From Erinaceus europaeus (Eukaryota > Chordata > Mammalia > Eulipotyphla > Erinaceidae): 64,000 nucleotides of DNA. Below the pieces are notes generated by a model, which made no database searches, was not told the DNA's origin, and was given only the letters and a program-made list of their open reading frames with translations. Within the stretch, counting starts at the first letter, position 1; the number at the start of each line of letters is the position of its first letter. The stretch spans positions 62,001 through 126,000 of the forward strand of contig NW_026647563.1 in NCBI RefSeq assembly GCF_950295315.1, read 5' to 3'. Positions 46,421-57,354 of this stretch are shown in pieces. The position numbers and the translations under genes were made by a program.

Positions 46421-46548
46421 TTACGTAAGTATGAACAAGAGTGAGAAGAACCAGACATCATTCTAGTAAGTGTGGTATGGTCTAGTGTACATATACTACT
46501 ATCTAACACTGTATTATCATCTCGGGACTCCATGAATACAAGTCCACC

Positions 46549-46840
46549 CTTCTTTTTTTTTTAATATTTATTTATTTATTTATTCCGTCTTGCCCTAGTT
46601 GTTTTATTACTGTAGTTACTGATGTCGTCATTGTTGGATAGGACAGAGAGAAATGGAGAGAGGAGGGGAAGACAGAGAGGGGGAGAGAAAGATAGACACC
46701 TGCAGACTTGCTTCACCGCCTATGAAGCAACTCCCCTGCAGGTGGGGAGCCAGAGGCTCAAACCAGGACCCTTAAACCAATCCTTGCGCTTCGCGCCATG
46801 TGCGTTTAACCTGCTGCGCTACCGCCCAGCCTGACTCCCG
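46549..46840 (-). mobile_element. SINE A with target duplication
   Basis: Antisense SINE A. Exact tacaagtccacc lies at 46537-46548 and 46841-46852. Confidence 0.92.
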
Positions 46841-46912
46841 TACAAGTCCACCATTCTTTTCCATCTGGGTTATTAGTCCTAATTTTTCAGATATTGTGTT
46901 TATGTAAATATA

Positions 46913-47300
46913 TGTTTCAGAGCACTGCTTAGCTCTGACTTATAATGGGGCTTCACTCTAGGATCTTGGAGCTTCAGGCATAAGAGTCTGGCATAAACAC
47001 TTTGCTACTTCTCCATTCTCATTACTTCTAATTTTTTGTCTGAGGGATATATTGGTTATACACAAATCAAATTATTCAGAATTTATTTTTTCTCTCAGTT
47101 CCTTTAGAAGAAATGAAATTTAGTAATTTGACATTTTAATTTAACCTACAGTTCAATTTTTAAAAAACATTTAAAAATATATTTTATTTTAGTGGAAGAG
47201 AAAGATGGTTAGATATATATACACCAGAAAGTGGGACTTTGAAGTCTCATGCATGAAAGTCCTTTTCCATAACCATTGTCCTATCTCCCTCTCCACTCCC
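46913..47300 (-). mobile_element. Two old SINE D-like fragments
   Basis: 46913-47022 (cagagcactgcttagctctg, caggcataagagtctggcat) is antisense SINE D. 47178-47300 (gaagtctcatgcatgaaagt, cataaccattgtcctatctc) is a second, more decayed one. Confidence 0.6.
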
Positions 47301-47730
47301 CAGTTCAATTTTTTAAAAGTATTTTAGTGACTGCTTCTTCTATTTCGTATTTTTTATTGTGATACTATTGATTCACAGTATTTTTACATTTGAATGGATA
47401 TAGTTTTATACCTAGATAATTACACATACCATAGCACTTTAACCACCAAAAGTCTAGTTACCATCTACTATGATCAAATCGACCCCCTCTCAACCCAGTC
47501 CTCCCATCCTACCCTTTCCTTCCTGTCTAGCCACATCATTCTACAGTCAGAGTATATGTGTTTGTCTTTGTTTTATTTTTCACCAACTTTATTTCTTTAT
47601 AATCTACATAATTGAAATATTATGGTGTTTATCTTTCTTTCTGAACTCCCCCCCCCTTTCTGACTTGTTTTATTTAGTGCAATATCTTTGTGTTTTACAA
47701 CTGCTGTAAATGGCAAGATTCTGTCAATTT

Positions 47731-47999
47731 TCTGTTATTTTTATTTATTTCTTTAATATTTATTTCTTTTTCCCTTTTGTTGCCCTTCTGTTTTATTGTT
47801 GTTGTTATTGATGTTGTAGTTGTTAGATAGGACAGAGAGAAATGGAAAGACGAGAGGAAAACAGAGAGGAGGAGAGAAAGATAAGACACCTGCAGACCTG
47901 TTTCACTGCCTGTGAAGCGACTCCCCTGCAGGTTGGGAGCCAGGGGCTCGAACTGGGATCTTTATGCACTTAACTTGCTGTGCTACTGCCTGAAGCCCT
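47731..47999 (-). mobile_element. SINE A with target duplication
   Basis: Antisense SINE A with a partly missing head. Exact gattctgtcaattt lies at 47717-47730 and 48000-48013. Confidence 0.92.
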
Positions 48000-48530
48000 G
48001 ATTCTGTCAATTTCCTATAAGTGATACTCCATGCGTCACATCTACTTTGGTCATTAACAAATAGTGTTTAGATGGCATTTGTGTCTTAGCTACAATGAAC
48101 ATAGGAACGAATATATCTTTTTGAATTACTATTTTCATTGTATTTTATTTAGATAAACAACTAGAAATGGAATTACTAGACCAGTAATTAAACAGTAGTT
48201 TAATTTTTTTTTTTTAGAATCTTTCACAGTGACTGCATCAACTTATATTTGTACTAACAAATATTATACAAGAATATCTTTTTATCCACACCCTTCTTGC
48301 TAACACTTGTTGTTTCTTGCCTTTTTGGGTACAGGCTTTTTTTCTTTTTTTTTTTTTCCAGGTATCAAGTGATATCTCATTGTGGTTTTGATTTGCATTT
48401 CTCGAGTAAATGATGATGGATATTTTTTCATGTGTCGTATTGAGCAGGTACATATCTTATTTGAGGAAGTATCTATTTAGTCCTACTGCTCATGGTTGTT
48501 GTTTGGTTTTTTAATTGTTGAATTGGATGC

Positions 48531-48607
48531 ATTCTTAAAATATTTTAAAATATTATTATTTAATATTATTAATATTAAATAATAATATTTTAAAATATTA
48601 TTAAGAA
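48531..48607. repeat. AT-only near-perfect palindrome
   Basis: Arms of about 37 nt (left attcttaaaatattttaaaa..., right its reverse complement with one indel) around a 3-nt centre. Confidence 0.88.
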
Positions 48608-48609
48608 TT

Positions 48610-48749
48610 TGCATATGACAGTGTATGTCACAATGCATACCTCAAAGAAGGAATCAATATCTTAAAATACACCTCAAAGAAGGAATCAATATCTTAAAAT
48701 GCTTTAAGATATTGATTCCTTCTTTGAAGTGTGTATTGTGTCATATGCA
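48610..48749. repeat. Fold-back element with duplicated left arm
   Basis: gcatatgaca at the left end and tgtcatatgc at the right end are inverted. Inside, a ~32-bp unit (acctcaaagaaggaatcaat...) occurs twice in direct order and once inverted (attgattccttctttgaagt), with a 4-nt loop near 48698-48703. It sits inside the ancient L1. Could be a degenerate MITE-like element or a replication template-switch product. Confidence 0.8.
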
Positions 48750-49136
48750 CGTGTTAATACATTATCCTAATCATCACAATGCCTTTTCATCTTTTGTTGT
48801 GGTTTCTTTCACTGTACAACAGTTTTCTAGTTTTTGATATAGACTCCTTTGTTTATTTTCCTTTTCTTTGCTGTTGGAGTGAGTACCTAAAGATCTAAGA
48901 CTGATGTCAAGGATCCATTACCTATGTTATATTCTAAGCATTTTATAGCTTCAGGTGGAACAATCAAGTTGTTAACATATTTTTAACTGTTTTTTTTCCA
49001 TAGCATCAATAGTGCTATAGCTGTGCCTTTGAGTACTTCCATACTTGGATTTAGTTTTGTGCTTAGATCAGGCATGGATTACTATCACAGCTATAGCTGC
49101 TACCATATTAATTCATCTAACAGCTTTTCTTTTTTA

Positions 49137-49545
49137 AAAATTGATTTAATATTGATTGACAAGACCTTATTATAAGAGTGGTACAATTCCACACAATTCC
49201 CATCACCGGAGTTCTATCTCATCCCTTCCATTGGAAGCTTTCCTATTCTTTATAGCTCTGTGAGTATGGACCCAGAATCATTATGGGGTACAGAAGGTGT
49301 AAGGTCTGACTTCTGTAATTGCTTCACTGCTGGACATGGGCATTGACAGATTGATCCATATTCCCAGCCTGTTTCCATATTTCCTAGTGGAGTAGGGCTC
49401 TGGGGATGTGGGGTTCCAGGACACATTGGTGAGGTCATCTGCCCAGGAAGTCGGGTTGGCATCATGGAAATATCTGCAACTTGGTGGTTGAAGAGCATTA
49501 AGATATAAAGCAGAACAAATTGTTTAATAGCAAGGAATAGCAAAG
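49137..49545 (-). mobile_element. Family R 3' half, antisense, joined to L1 5' end
   Basis: Antisense R from attgattgacaagacctta to gatataaagcagaacaaattg, ending within about 20 bp of L1 5' UTR sequence. Confidence 0.82.
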
Positions 49546-50505
49546 ATCACCTGAGACTGCAACAACACAAGACTGGGATTACTTTGGGAACCCACCAAGT
49601 CACCAGAGTGAGTGATTAAGCTAAAAAACCTACTTATAGGTTAAAAAACCCTCAGACTACCATAGGGAAGAAAAAGAACAAAAGAGGCTCTAACAGTCAC
49701 TGTTCTTCAACTCAGGGACTGAGATAACATTGAAACAACTGTTATTTCCACAACTATGAACTGTTTAAGTACCTTACTTAGACACAAGTCAATCCAGGCA
49801 AGAGTGATCAGTGGACTGAAAAGTGCTGAGAGAAAAACCTCATAACACACTATAATAATGGTTAAACCAAGGAGAAACACTGGATAAATGAACTAGGACA
49901 AAAGTCCAGCTAAAAACCCCCAAAGATAGAAACACAGGAAAATGAGATCAACATCCAAATGCTAGCTAAGGAATTAGTCACAGGAGTAAGGAAAGAGTTT
50001 GAAAAGAATTATCATCAGAAAGGTAGGAACAACAAATGAGTCTCTGAAAGAAAGCCCTATCTCAAGGTAATTAGAGATCTGAAAGCTGAAATAGTTGTAC
50101 TAAGAGCACAACTAGCTGAAAAAGCTACAACAGTATCAGAATAGTGTAACAAAATATCTGAGCCACAGAAAACAACAGAGGGGAGAGAGAATAGAATAAG
50201 TGAGGTAGAAAACAGAATTAGCATTATTGAGGATGAATTACAGACAACTAAGAAAGAAGTAAGAGATCTCAAAAAGAGATTAAGACATACTGAAAACAAC
50301 AACAGAGACATATGGGATGACTTCAAAAGAAATAATATATGCATTATTGGCTTACTAAAGGAAGAAAGAGAGGGAGGGGAAGAAAGCATTCTACAGGACA
50401 TAATAGCTGAAAACTTCTCTAATCTAGACAACATAAAAGACATGAAGGTTCAAGAAGCCCAGATGGTCCCAAACAGAATTAACCCAGACTTAAAGACACC
50501 TTAAA
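49546..50505 (+). mobile_element. L1 5' UTR and ORF1 N-terminal region, 3'-truncated
   Basis: gatcacctgagactgcaaca and gggaacccaccaagtcacca match the 5' UTR at 36.1 kb. The ORF1 start region (aaatgaactaggacaaaagtcc) and coiled-coil region follow to ccaaacagaattaacccaga. Frames are broken. ORF1 stops abruptly near 50505 where older L1 sequence starts. The 3' truncation is atypical for an L1 insertion. Confidence 0.85.
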
Positions 50506-51400
50506 CACAGAAAGAGAGAGAGTCCTTAAACAAATAAAAATGGAAGTAAGTTATGATCCAGCAATACCACTCTTAAACATTTATCCAGTGCACATTCAAG
50601 CACTAATTAGAAGAGACATAAGCACTTCTATGTTCATAGCTGCATTATTTACAATAGGCAAATAGTGGAAGCAGCCTAAATGCCCATGAACAGATGACTG
50701 GCTAAAGAAGTTTGGGATTTATATATTTTTTAATTGTTTATATTTATTTATTTATTTATTTTCCCTTTTGTTTTCCTTGTTGTTTAACATTGTTGTTGTT
50801 ATTATTGTTGTTATTGATGTTGTTGTTGTTGGATAGGGCAGAGAGAAATGGAGAGAGGAGGGGAAGACAGAGAGGAGGAGAGAAAGACAGACACCTGCAG
50901 ACCTGCTTCACCATTTGTGAAGGGACTCCCCTGCAGGTGGGGAACTGGGGGCTTGAACCGGGATCCTCAAGTCAGTCCTTGTGCTTTGAGCCATGTGTGC
51001 TTAACCCGCAGTGCCACCACCCAACTCCTGGGATTTATATTTTATGGAATATTACTCTGGGATCAAAAGAGATGATATTGTATTCTTTAGGATAAAATAA
51101 ATTAAATTGGAGGTGATTATGCTTTATGTAATAAGTAGAGGGATGAAAGACAACTACCAGTGGTTTCATTCATATGTGGAATCTAGAGATCTGACAAACT
51201 TTTCAAACAACAACAAAGAACAGAAGCAAGCAAACTGTTTCTAAGCCTTGTGAGAAGTATGGTGGTTGGAAGGTAGGGATGCAAAACTTCCATGATGGGT
51301 GTGTAATCTTGGTAATCATATAACCTTGTAACAAACTATTAATAACAAATGAAATTATTTAAACAATTAATAAAGGAAAGAAAAATTAAACACTTTTGAA
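50506..51400 (+). mobile_element. Ancient L1 3' region
   Basis: gttatgatccagcaatacca, gttcatagctgcattattta and cattcatatgtggaatctag match old L1 ORF2 end and 3' UTR. Split by a SINE A. Confidence 0.78.
50725..51028 (-). mobile_element. SINE A with target duplication
   Basis: Antisense SINE A flanked by tgggatttatat at 50713-50724 and 51029-51040. Confidence 0.92.
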
Positions 51401-51599
51401 GATATAAGTTTTGATGATAAAATTTAAAAAATGTTAAAAACCAAAAAAGGTATGTTTTAAAAATTGAACTAATGTTGCATTATGACATGTAAAACTCAGT
51501 TGTGCATCATTAAAAATCAACATGTCTATATATTACATCAAGCTCATCACTAATAGTCTAATACCATCCCTGTACTTCCTTAGTGATATGTAAATTGAT

Positions 51600-51995
51600 G
51601 TAGTCATTATCAGATGAGATCAGGCGTTTTCAGGGTGGTGTGACCGTAGACAGATGTAGTCATTATCTAAAGTAATATGGAGAGTTTTCAAAAAACTAAA
51701 AATGGAAATTTTATATGATCCAAATAATTCACTTGTATTTACCTGATAAATACAAAAAGGATTAATTCTGGAGAGATACAGGTGCCCCCATATTTACTAG
51801 AACATTATTTATAATAACCAAGAAACAAGATAAATGCCCATAAACAGATAAATGGATGAAGATTTGGTATATATACTTACTATTTACTAACTGCTCAAGT
51901 ACTAAAATAACATTAAACACAGGTGAATCTAGAGAGAAAGACTTCATTTATATGTGACATATACTGAAATGAAATGGATGAGCTAAATAATATGA
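51600..51995 (+). mobile_element. Second ancient L1 3' fragment
   Basis: gttttcaaaaaactaaaaatgg, ttatatgatccaaataattc, caagataaatgcccataaac, then a decayed 3' UTR. Confidence 0.68.
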
Positions 51996-52131
51996 AAAAT
52001 ACATTTTTTAAATTCCATCTCCTTGGCAACAACCAAGATGCCAGCTAGAACGGGACTCTTGTTAAGTGCCAGGTCACAGGAGGATTGCAGCAGCACCTAT
52101 GACTCTGGAGAAGGAGGTAAGAGTGAGCTGC

Positions 52132-52650
52132 GGTCCTTAAGGAGCATGTTGTTTAGTTTCCAAATTCTGTGTCTTTTAATAATTTTCTGTTTGTTGTTAA
52201 ATGTTAGTTTTACTCCACTGTGGTCTGAGAAGATACTTGGGATGATTTCAATGCTCTTGAATTTGTTGATGCTGTCTTTGTGGCCTAACATGTGGTCTAT
52301 CCTTGAGTATGTGTTATGTGGATTTGAAAAGAAGGTGTATTCCAGTTTTTTGGGGTGGAGGAGTCTGAAAATGTCCAAGAGGTCTAGTCTGTCGATCTCT
52401 TCATTCAATTCTCTTGTATCTTTATTGGTTCTCTGCTTTGTTGATCTGTCTAAGTGTGAGAGTGGGGTATTGAAGTCTCCCACTATTATTGTATTACTAT
52501 TGATGTATTTTTAAAATTCTTTCAGTAGGTGCTTAATGTATTTAGATGGTCCCTCATTTGGGTGCATAGATGTTAATAATTGTTAAGTCTTCTTGGCTGA
52601 TTGATCCTCTAATCATTATGTAATGTCCTTGCCTATCTTTTATTACTTCA
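52132..52650 (-). mobile_element. L1 ORF2 endonuclease fragment, part of an L1/R composite
   Basis: Antisense L1 endonuclease region, open for about 117 L1 codons (GDFNTPLSHLDRS, SRIDHMLGHKDS, SDHSGVKLTFNN), clearly younger than its surroundings. It has neither L1 5' nor 3' end. It is joined directly to sense R, and both lie inside one 13-bp duplication, aagagtgagctgc (52119-52131 and 53330-53342). Confidence 0.88.
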
Positions 52651-53329
52651 CATGTGGAATGACAACCCTTCAGCTTCATTACTCGGGTGAGACCTTTCCT
52701 TTTATAGTACACTCTAATTTCATCTCAGGTGGTTCGCTTTCTAACAAAGTCCCATAACCTAGATATACACCAGTTTCTGTGAGAGAGAGCTTATCTTCAC
52801 ACGTATCCATAAACTACTGCAAAATATATACCTGAAAGCAGAAGTACACTAGAGTTTGCAGTGAGTACCTCCCTAACACTTCCTCTCCACTATTCCAACC
52901 TTTGGGTCCATGATTGCTCAACAATTTGTTTGGCTTCGTATGTTAACTCTCTTTTCAATCACCAGGTTCTAGATGCCACCAGGATGCTGGCCAGGCTTCC
53001 CTGGATTGAAGACCCCACCAAGGTGTCCTGGAGTTCAGCTTCCCCAGAGACACACCCTACTAGGGAAAGAGAGAGGCAGACTGAGAGTATGGACTGACTA
53101 GTCAACACCCATGTTCAGCGGGGAAGCAATTACAGAAGCCAGACCTTCTACCTTCTGCAACCCTCAATGACCCTGGGTCCATGCTCCCAGAGGGATAGAG
53201 AATGGGAAAGCTATCAGGGGATGGGGAGGGTTATGGAGATTGGGTGGTGGGAATTGTGTGGAGTTGTACCCCTCCTACCTTATGGTTTTGTTAATTAATC
53301 CTTTCTTAAATAAAAAATAAAGTAAAATA
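52651..53329 (+). mobile_element. Family R, internally deleted, in the L1/R composite
   Basis: 5' part tctaacaaagtcccataacc to agagtttgcagtgagt, then a jump to ctccactattccaacctttg and the whole 3' module, ending in an AAAATAA-rich tail directly before the duplication. It gives the most 5' R sequence visible (from about cttcacatgtggaatgacaa). Confidence 0.85.
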
Positions 53330-53484
53330 AAGAGTGAGCTGCATGATAGTGGAGGAGGACTGAAGTTGGTGGTGGAAAAGGGGTGCTGACCCCTATCTCA
53401 GGAGTTAAGAATTGGACTCATGTGGCAACAAGTGCCTTCTAAATTATTGTTTCTCCCAATAAAGTAATTTGGAAAGAAAAAAAA

Positions 53485-54109
53485 TGCATTTTTAGACTTC
53501 TGGTTGACTAGCAGGTCCTGCTTTTATTTTGCCACAACCACAACAAAAACTACAACCTACATGGAGAAACCAACATAGACACAAGCTTGGAACTCAGTTT
53601 ATACTAGCACAACTGAGGTTAACTGGCAAGGGAGAGCAGGGAAACAGAGTGAGCACTAGTTAGAGATATGGTATGATGGATTTGGGAGGAAGAATATTGA
53701 TAGCTTGGTTGTGGTGATTGGGTAACATATATTGAGGAGGTACTTCTTCGACATTTCTAGGCTCATAAACCGAGGTCACTTTTAAAAAAACAAATAAAAA
53801 CTATTATAAAAAGAAGTAAACTTTTTTACTTTGACCAATCAGTGGTTACCAAAAGGGAAAGCAGATGGACATGGTGAATCAGATAAAAGGTGACAATTGT
53901 ATAGTGAAAGCCTATTATAATATGGTTTGCCACATAGCATAAACAGAAATAACTGTATACCAGATTGTTTTAGTCACTGTCACTTCTAAAGACTCTATAG
54001 GTTTTTGACTTCATACAATGAAAAATAAAATATACTTGTTTTATTTTGATACTAAGGTAATCATTTGGGTTGTGAGCCTGCACAGTTATACCATTGCTAG
54101 TGACCATTT
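53485..54109. other. Unassigned
   Basis: 53495 to about 53815 ends in aaaaaaacaaataaaaac and could be an old retroposon. No family recognised. Confidence 0.4.
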
Positions 54110-54268
54110 CTTCCCTCCCTTCCTTTATTTGATAAAAGAGAAGGAGGGACACTTGCAACGTTGTTCCATTGCTCATGACTTTTTCTTCCTGCAGGTGGGA
54201 AGCAGAAACTAAATTCAAGTTCTCAAGCATTGTAGCATGTGGGCTTTACTGGTTGAGCTTCCATAAAC
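54110..54268 (-). mobile_element. Old SINE E-like copy
   Basis: Antisense: gttgttccattgctcatgac, cctgcaggtgggaagcagaa, ttcaagttctcaagcattgt. Confidence 0.62.
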
Positions 54269-54527
54269 CCCTATACGTTTTAATTTTTAAATAGAGAATT
54301 GTACATACTGGACGTTCATGCATATAATTAGAAGTGACTGTACAGATCATTGAGAGAATTTTGATAATATCAAGATGAAAGATAAGACCTTAAAGGTTTC
54401 TCTCAGTTTTATAAACTCTCCAGCCTACTTTTTCATTGCACACAATTGATGACTTGCTTAGTAACTGTTACATAATATCAGATTCAGAAGAAACAACTGC
54501 TCAAACCCAGGAACGACTTATTCTTTT

Positions 54528-54862
54528 TTTTTTTTTGCCTCCAGGGTTATTGCTGGAACTCGGTGCCTGCACCATGAATCCACTGCTCCTGGAGGCTATT
54601 TTTTTTCCCCTTTTGTTCTCGTTGTTTTAGCCTTGTTGTGGTTATTATTATTGTTGTTGATGTTGTTGTTGGATAGGTCAAAGAGAAATGGAGAGAGGAA
54701 GGAGACAGAGAGGGAGAAAAAGATAGACACCTGCAGACCTGCTTCACTGCCTGTGAAGTGATTCGCAGGTGGGGAGGGGGGGGGTTGAACCCGTATCCTT
54801 ACACCAGTCCTTGTGCTCTGAGTCACGTGCTCTCAACCCGTTGCGCTACCACCCGACCCCCA
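54528..54862 (-). mobile_element. SINE A2 with target duplication
   Basis: Antisense A2 (gcctccagggttattgctgg to gctaccacccgaccccc). Flanks acttattctttt (54516-54527) and acttactctttt (54863-54874) differ at one position. Confidence 0.9.
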
Positions 54863-54874
54863 ACTTACTCTTTT

Positions 54875-55795
54875 ATAAGAATTTTTCCTTTCTAAAAAGG
54901 GGCTTCTGTCTTGAGTGACACACGTAGGGCAGCTTGTTTGCTCTACGTGCGGAATCAACATCAAGAATTTTTTCCTTTCTAAGGCTGGGAAATAATATGT
55001 GTGCTTTTCTAGTTATTGTTTCTTGGCTCCAGGAAGAAGAATCATCACATATACCAGTTGGGATGTTTCTCCTATAGTAAAGAAATTTGAGAGTACAATC
55101 TAGTACTGGGATGGTCTGTATGGCCACTAGGTACCTATATTCATCTTTTTGCTTCGACATTTTAAGCATGTAGCTTCCATCTTCAAAGTTGTTTGAAAAC
55201 CCAAGTTGCTAAAACCCCAGTGATTACTCCTATATTCCAGGGAACACAAAAGAGGGAGGAAGGCAGGCAAAAGTGCAAAGGAAACAAATCTTCACTGGAT
55301 TTCACTTATAACACATTTACTAGAATTTATGATCATAACTGGTGCAAGAGAGTCTTAAATTTTTAATCTTTAAATGCATATATGTATCACTGTTTTAAAT
55401 TAAATCAGCATTTTGCTACTAAGCAGAAAAGGGGGAATGTATGTCAGGGAAAGTAGTTAGCAAACTCTGCTCACCATCTCTCATTTCAGTTGTCTGTTTC
55501 ACTTCTGCATCTCTTAGACGGTGTATACTAGAACTAGTATGTGGCTTTTCCCTTAAAAAAATCCATTACTAAATCAATAGAATATTGATATTTTAAAAAG
55601 ATGAGAACAGAATCAGTTTTTTTTTTATGTGAAATCAAAGCAACATTTTAAAAAATTTGCTGGAGACTTGTTAATTACCCTTTCCCCACAAAATAGAGGT
55701 AAGTTTTCAGAATTACGATATTTGTGTTTGTTGGAGTCAATAATCGATTCTAAGAGATTAACTCTCAAAGTTTTGCTCTAGAGGACTTCCCTTTT
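54875..55795. other. No feature recognised
   Basis: Unique-looking DNA. The minus frame 54873-55169 is open for 98 codons without recognisable similarity. Confidence 0.45.
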
Positions 55796-55799
55796 CTTT

Positions 55800-56165
55800 T
55801 TTCCTTTAAAATATTTTTTTTATTTATTAATGAGAGGATTAGGAGGTGTCCTGTGAGAGAGAGGGGGGAGAGAGAGGGAGAGGAAGGGAGAAAGATCACT
55901 CTGGTACATGTGCTGTGGGGTATCGAACTCAGGATGGGATGCATTGGATCGACCTTCCCGTGGTGCATCCCGTGAGTACCCATTCATTGGGGAAACTGAC
56001 GATCCTTCCTAGCCAACTGAATCCACATGGATCCCAGTCACTTTCAAAGCCAGCAACAAGCAGCTCCTGACAGCTTTCAACCTGACCTGTTGACTGGCTA
56101 CGGAAGAAGGGCAAACGCTAGAAGAAGAACTCAGGACCTCATGATTTATCCATTGTGCCAATCTG
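55800..56165 (-). mobile_element. SINE C split by a LINE-X-tailed element
   Basis: Antisense SINE C: ttatttattaatgagaggat, a GA-rich body, gatcactctggtacatgtgc, cgaactcagga, then after the insert cctcatgatttatccattgt. The two parts join cleanly when the insert and one duplication are removed. Confidence 0.85.
55935..56126 (+). mobile_element. 192-bp LINE-X-tailed non-autonomous element (candidate SINE)
   Basis: Exact 10-bp repeats gaactcagga (55925-55934 and 56127-56136) bound the insert inside a SINE C. The last ~50 bp (from about 56077) are the LINE-X ORF end, DWLRKKGKR then TAG, followed by GAA repeats. The first ~142 bp match no other place in the window. Near its start gggatgca (55936-55943) and tgcatccc (55964-55971) can form an 8-bp stem. 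No tRNA boxes are recognised. It could be an internally deleted LINE-X (5' UTR fused to 3' end) or a SINE that borrowed the LINE-X tail. Confidence 0.85.
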
Positions 56166-56357
56166 TTTTGTTATTGCTCCTGGCTTACTTCATGATCTTC
56201 GTAACTGAATTTACATAATACCAAAGTTTTCCATCCAGTAAACCATTTCTTAGGACAGATGACTTCTACAAATGATTGCTTTTATTCATCCTATGTTAAT
56301 TTTAATTTGTTTAACTACCTATTCAAATTTCCATTTATAGTTCTAGGGATACTTTTC

Positions 56358-56649
56358 TTTATTTTTAAATATTTATTTTATTTATTTATTCCCTTTTGTT
56401 GCCCTTGTTGTTTTATTGTTGTAGTTATTATTGTTGTTGTCATTTTTGGATAGGACAGAGAGAAATGGAGAGAGGAGGGGAAGACAGAGAGGAGGAGAGA
56501 AAGATAGACACCTGCAGACCTGCTTCACCGCACGTGAAGCGACCTTCCTGCAGGTGGGGAGCCGGGGTTCGAACTGGGATCCTTATGCCGGTCCTTGTGC
56601 TTTGCGCCACCTGCGCTTAACCCGCTGTGCTACAGCCTGACTCCCTCTG
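56358..56649 (-). mobile_element. SINE A with target duplication
   Basis: Antisense full-length SINE A. Exact gggatacttttc lies at 56346-56357 and 56650-56661. Confidence 0.93.
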
Positions 56650-56661
56650 GGGATACTTTTC

Positions 56662-57350
56662 AAGTACTTGTCTCACAGGTCATTTACTTAAGTGAAAGAA
56701 AATTTGTTTGTGTACCTAATTTAGGTTAAAAAAACAACAACAAAAAACCAAACCCTAAGAGTCACAATTTAATTTCTGAAGATATATAATTTAAAAAAAC
56801 TCATAGATACACATGTGAAAGGAAAAGATAAAAATAGGTGTTAAATTTTGTGGTCTGTTTCATAGAATTGGTTATTAAAGAAAGTGCTATGTTTCCTGTA
56901 TTATCCCTGGAAAATTTAAACACAGAAACTTACTGAAGTTTTTCATTTCCCTTGTAAGAAAATGTTTTGTGGGCTAAGTATTTATTTTGCTATAAATTTT
57001 GAAAACTTTGCTTGAGATCCTTTGTGGTTGCTTAGGGTTACTAATAGTAAGACTAAAGCTAGTATATTTTATTTTTAAAAAGTCATCATTTTAAAGACTG
57101 AACTAAATTTTGTCATGTAGAAAGATGGGAGAAAGATATGCCTCAGAAAGTTAAAATACGATAATTTAGCAGAATTTTAGTGATAGTTTCTAATGTACAA
57201 TATAAGTCATAAAGGCTGTAAGCAGAGACATATGCAAACCTAGGGAGTGTAGAGTCTGGAATTAAAGATAATTCAAAGCTATCAATTCTGAAAAATAGAA
57301 AATGTTTGATGCAATAGGTCAAGTGTATCAAAGAATTAAGAAAACTCATG
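56662..57350. other. No feature recognised
   Basis: Unique-looking AT-rich DNA. Confidence 0.5.
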
Positions 57351-57354
57351 GGAA

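Larger units (their letters stand above)
47340..48975 (-). mobile_element. Ancient L1 ORF2 and 3' UTR, antisense, with insertions
   Basis: ttattgtgatactattgatt (3' UTR), catctactttggtcattaac, caatgaacataggaacgaat, gtgatatctcattgtggttt, then after the fold-back DNA tgccttttcatcttttgttg and tgtttattttccttttcttt. This is the order of an old mammalian (L1MA-like) element read on the minus strand. Interrupted by a SINE A and by the inverted repeats at 48.5-48.75 kb. Confidence 0.75.
52010..53480 (+). pseudogene. Possible retroposed transcript of unknown origin, interrupted
   Basis: If the insert 52132-53329 and one TSD copy are removed, about 250 bp remains, from ccttggcaacaaccaagatg to a canonical AATAAA at 53458-53463, then gtaatttggaaag and an A run. 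Flanks aaatacatttttta and aaatgcattttta resemble a target duplication. Such a layout fits a processed retrocopy of an mRNA 3' part or an unknown small retroposon. A frame from ATG 52023 runs across the first part without similarity to any protein I know. The gtaagagtgag at 52117 resembles a splice donor but may be chance. Confidence 0.45.

Noticed and set aside
50057..50443. 128-codon minus-strand frame rich in Ser/Leu
   Set aside because: Antisense of the L1 ORF1 coiled-coil region; the repetitive K/E codons read as S/L on the other strand.
56396..56640. Many similar 60-100 codon frames (MLPLLFYCCSYYC..., DRTERNGERRGRQRGGEKDRHLQTCFT) across the window
   Set aside because: They are fixed translations of SINE A in each orientation; they share sequence because the SINE does, not because of a protein family.
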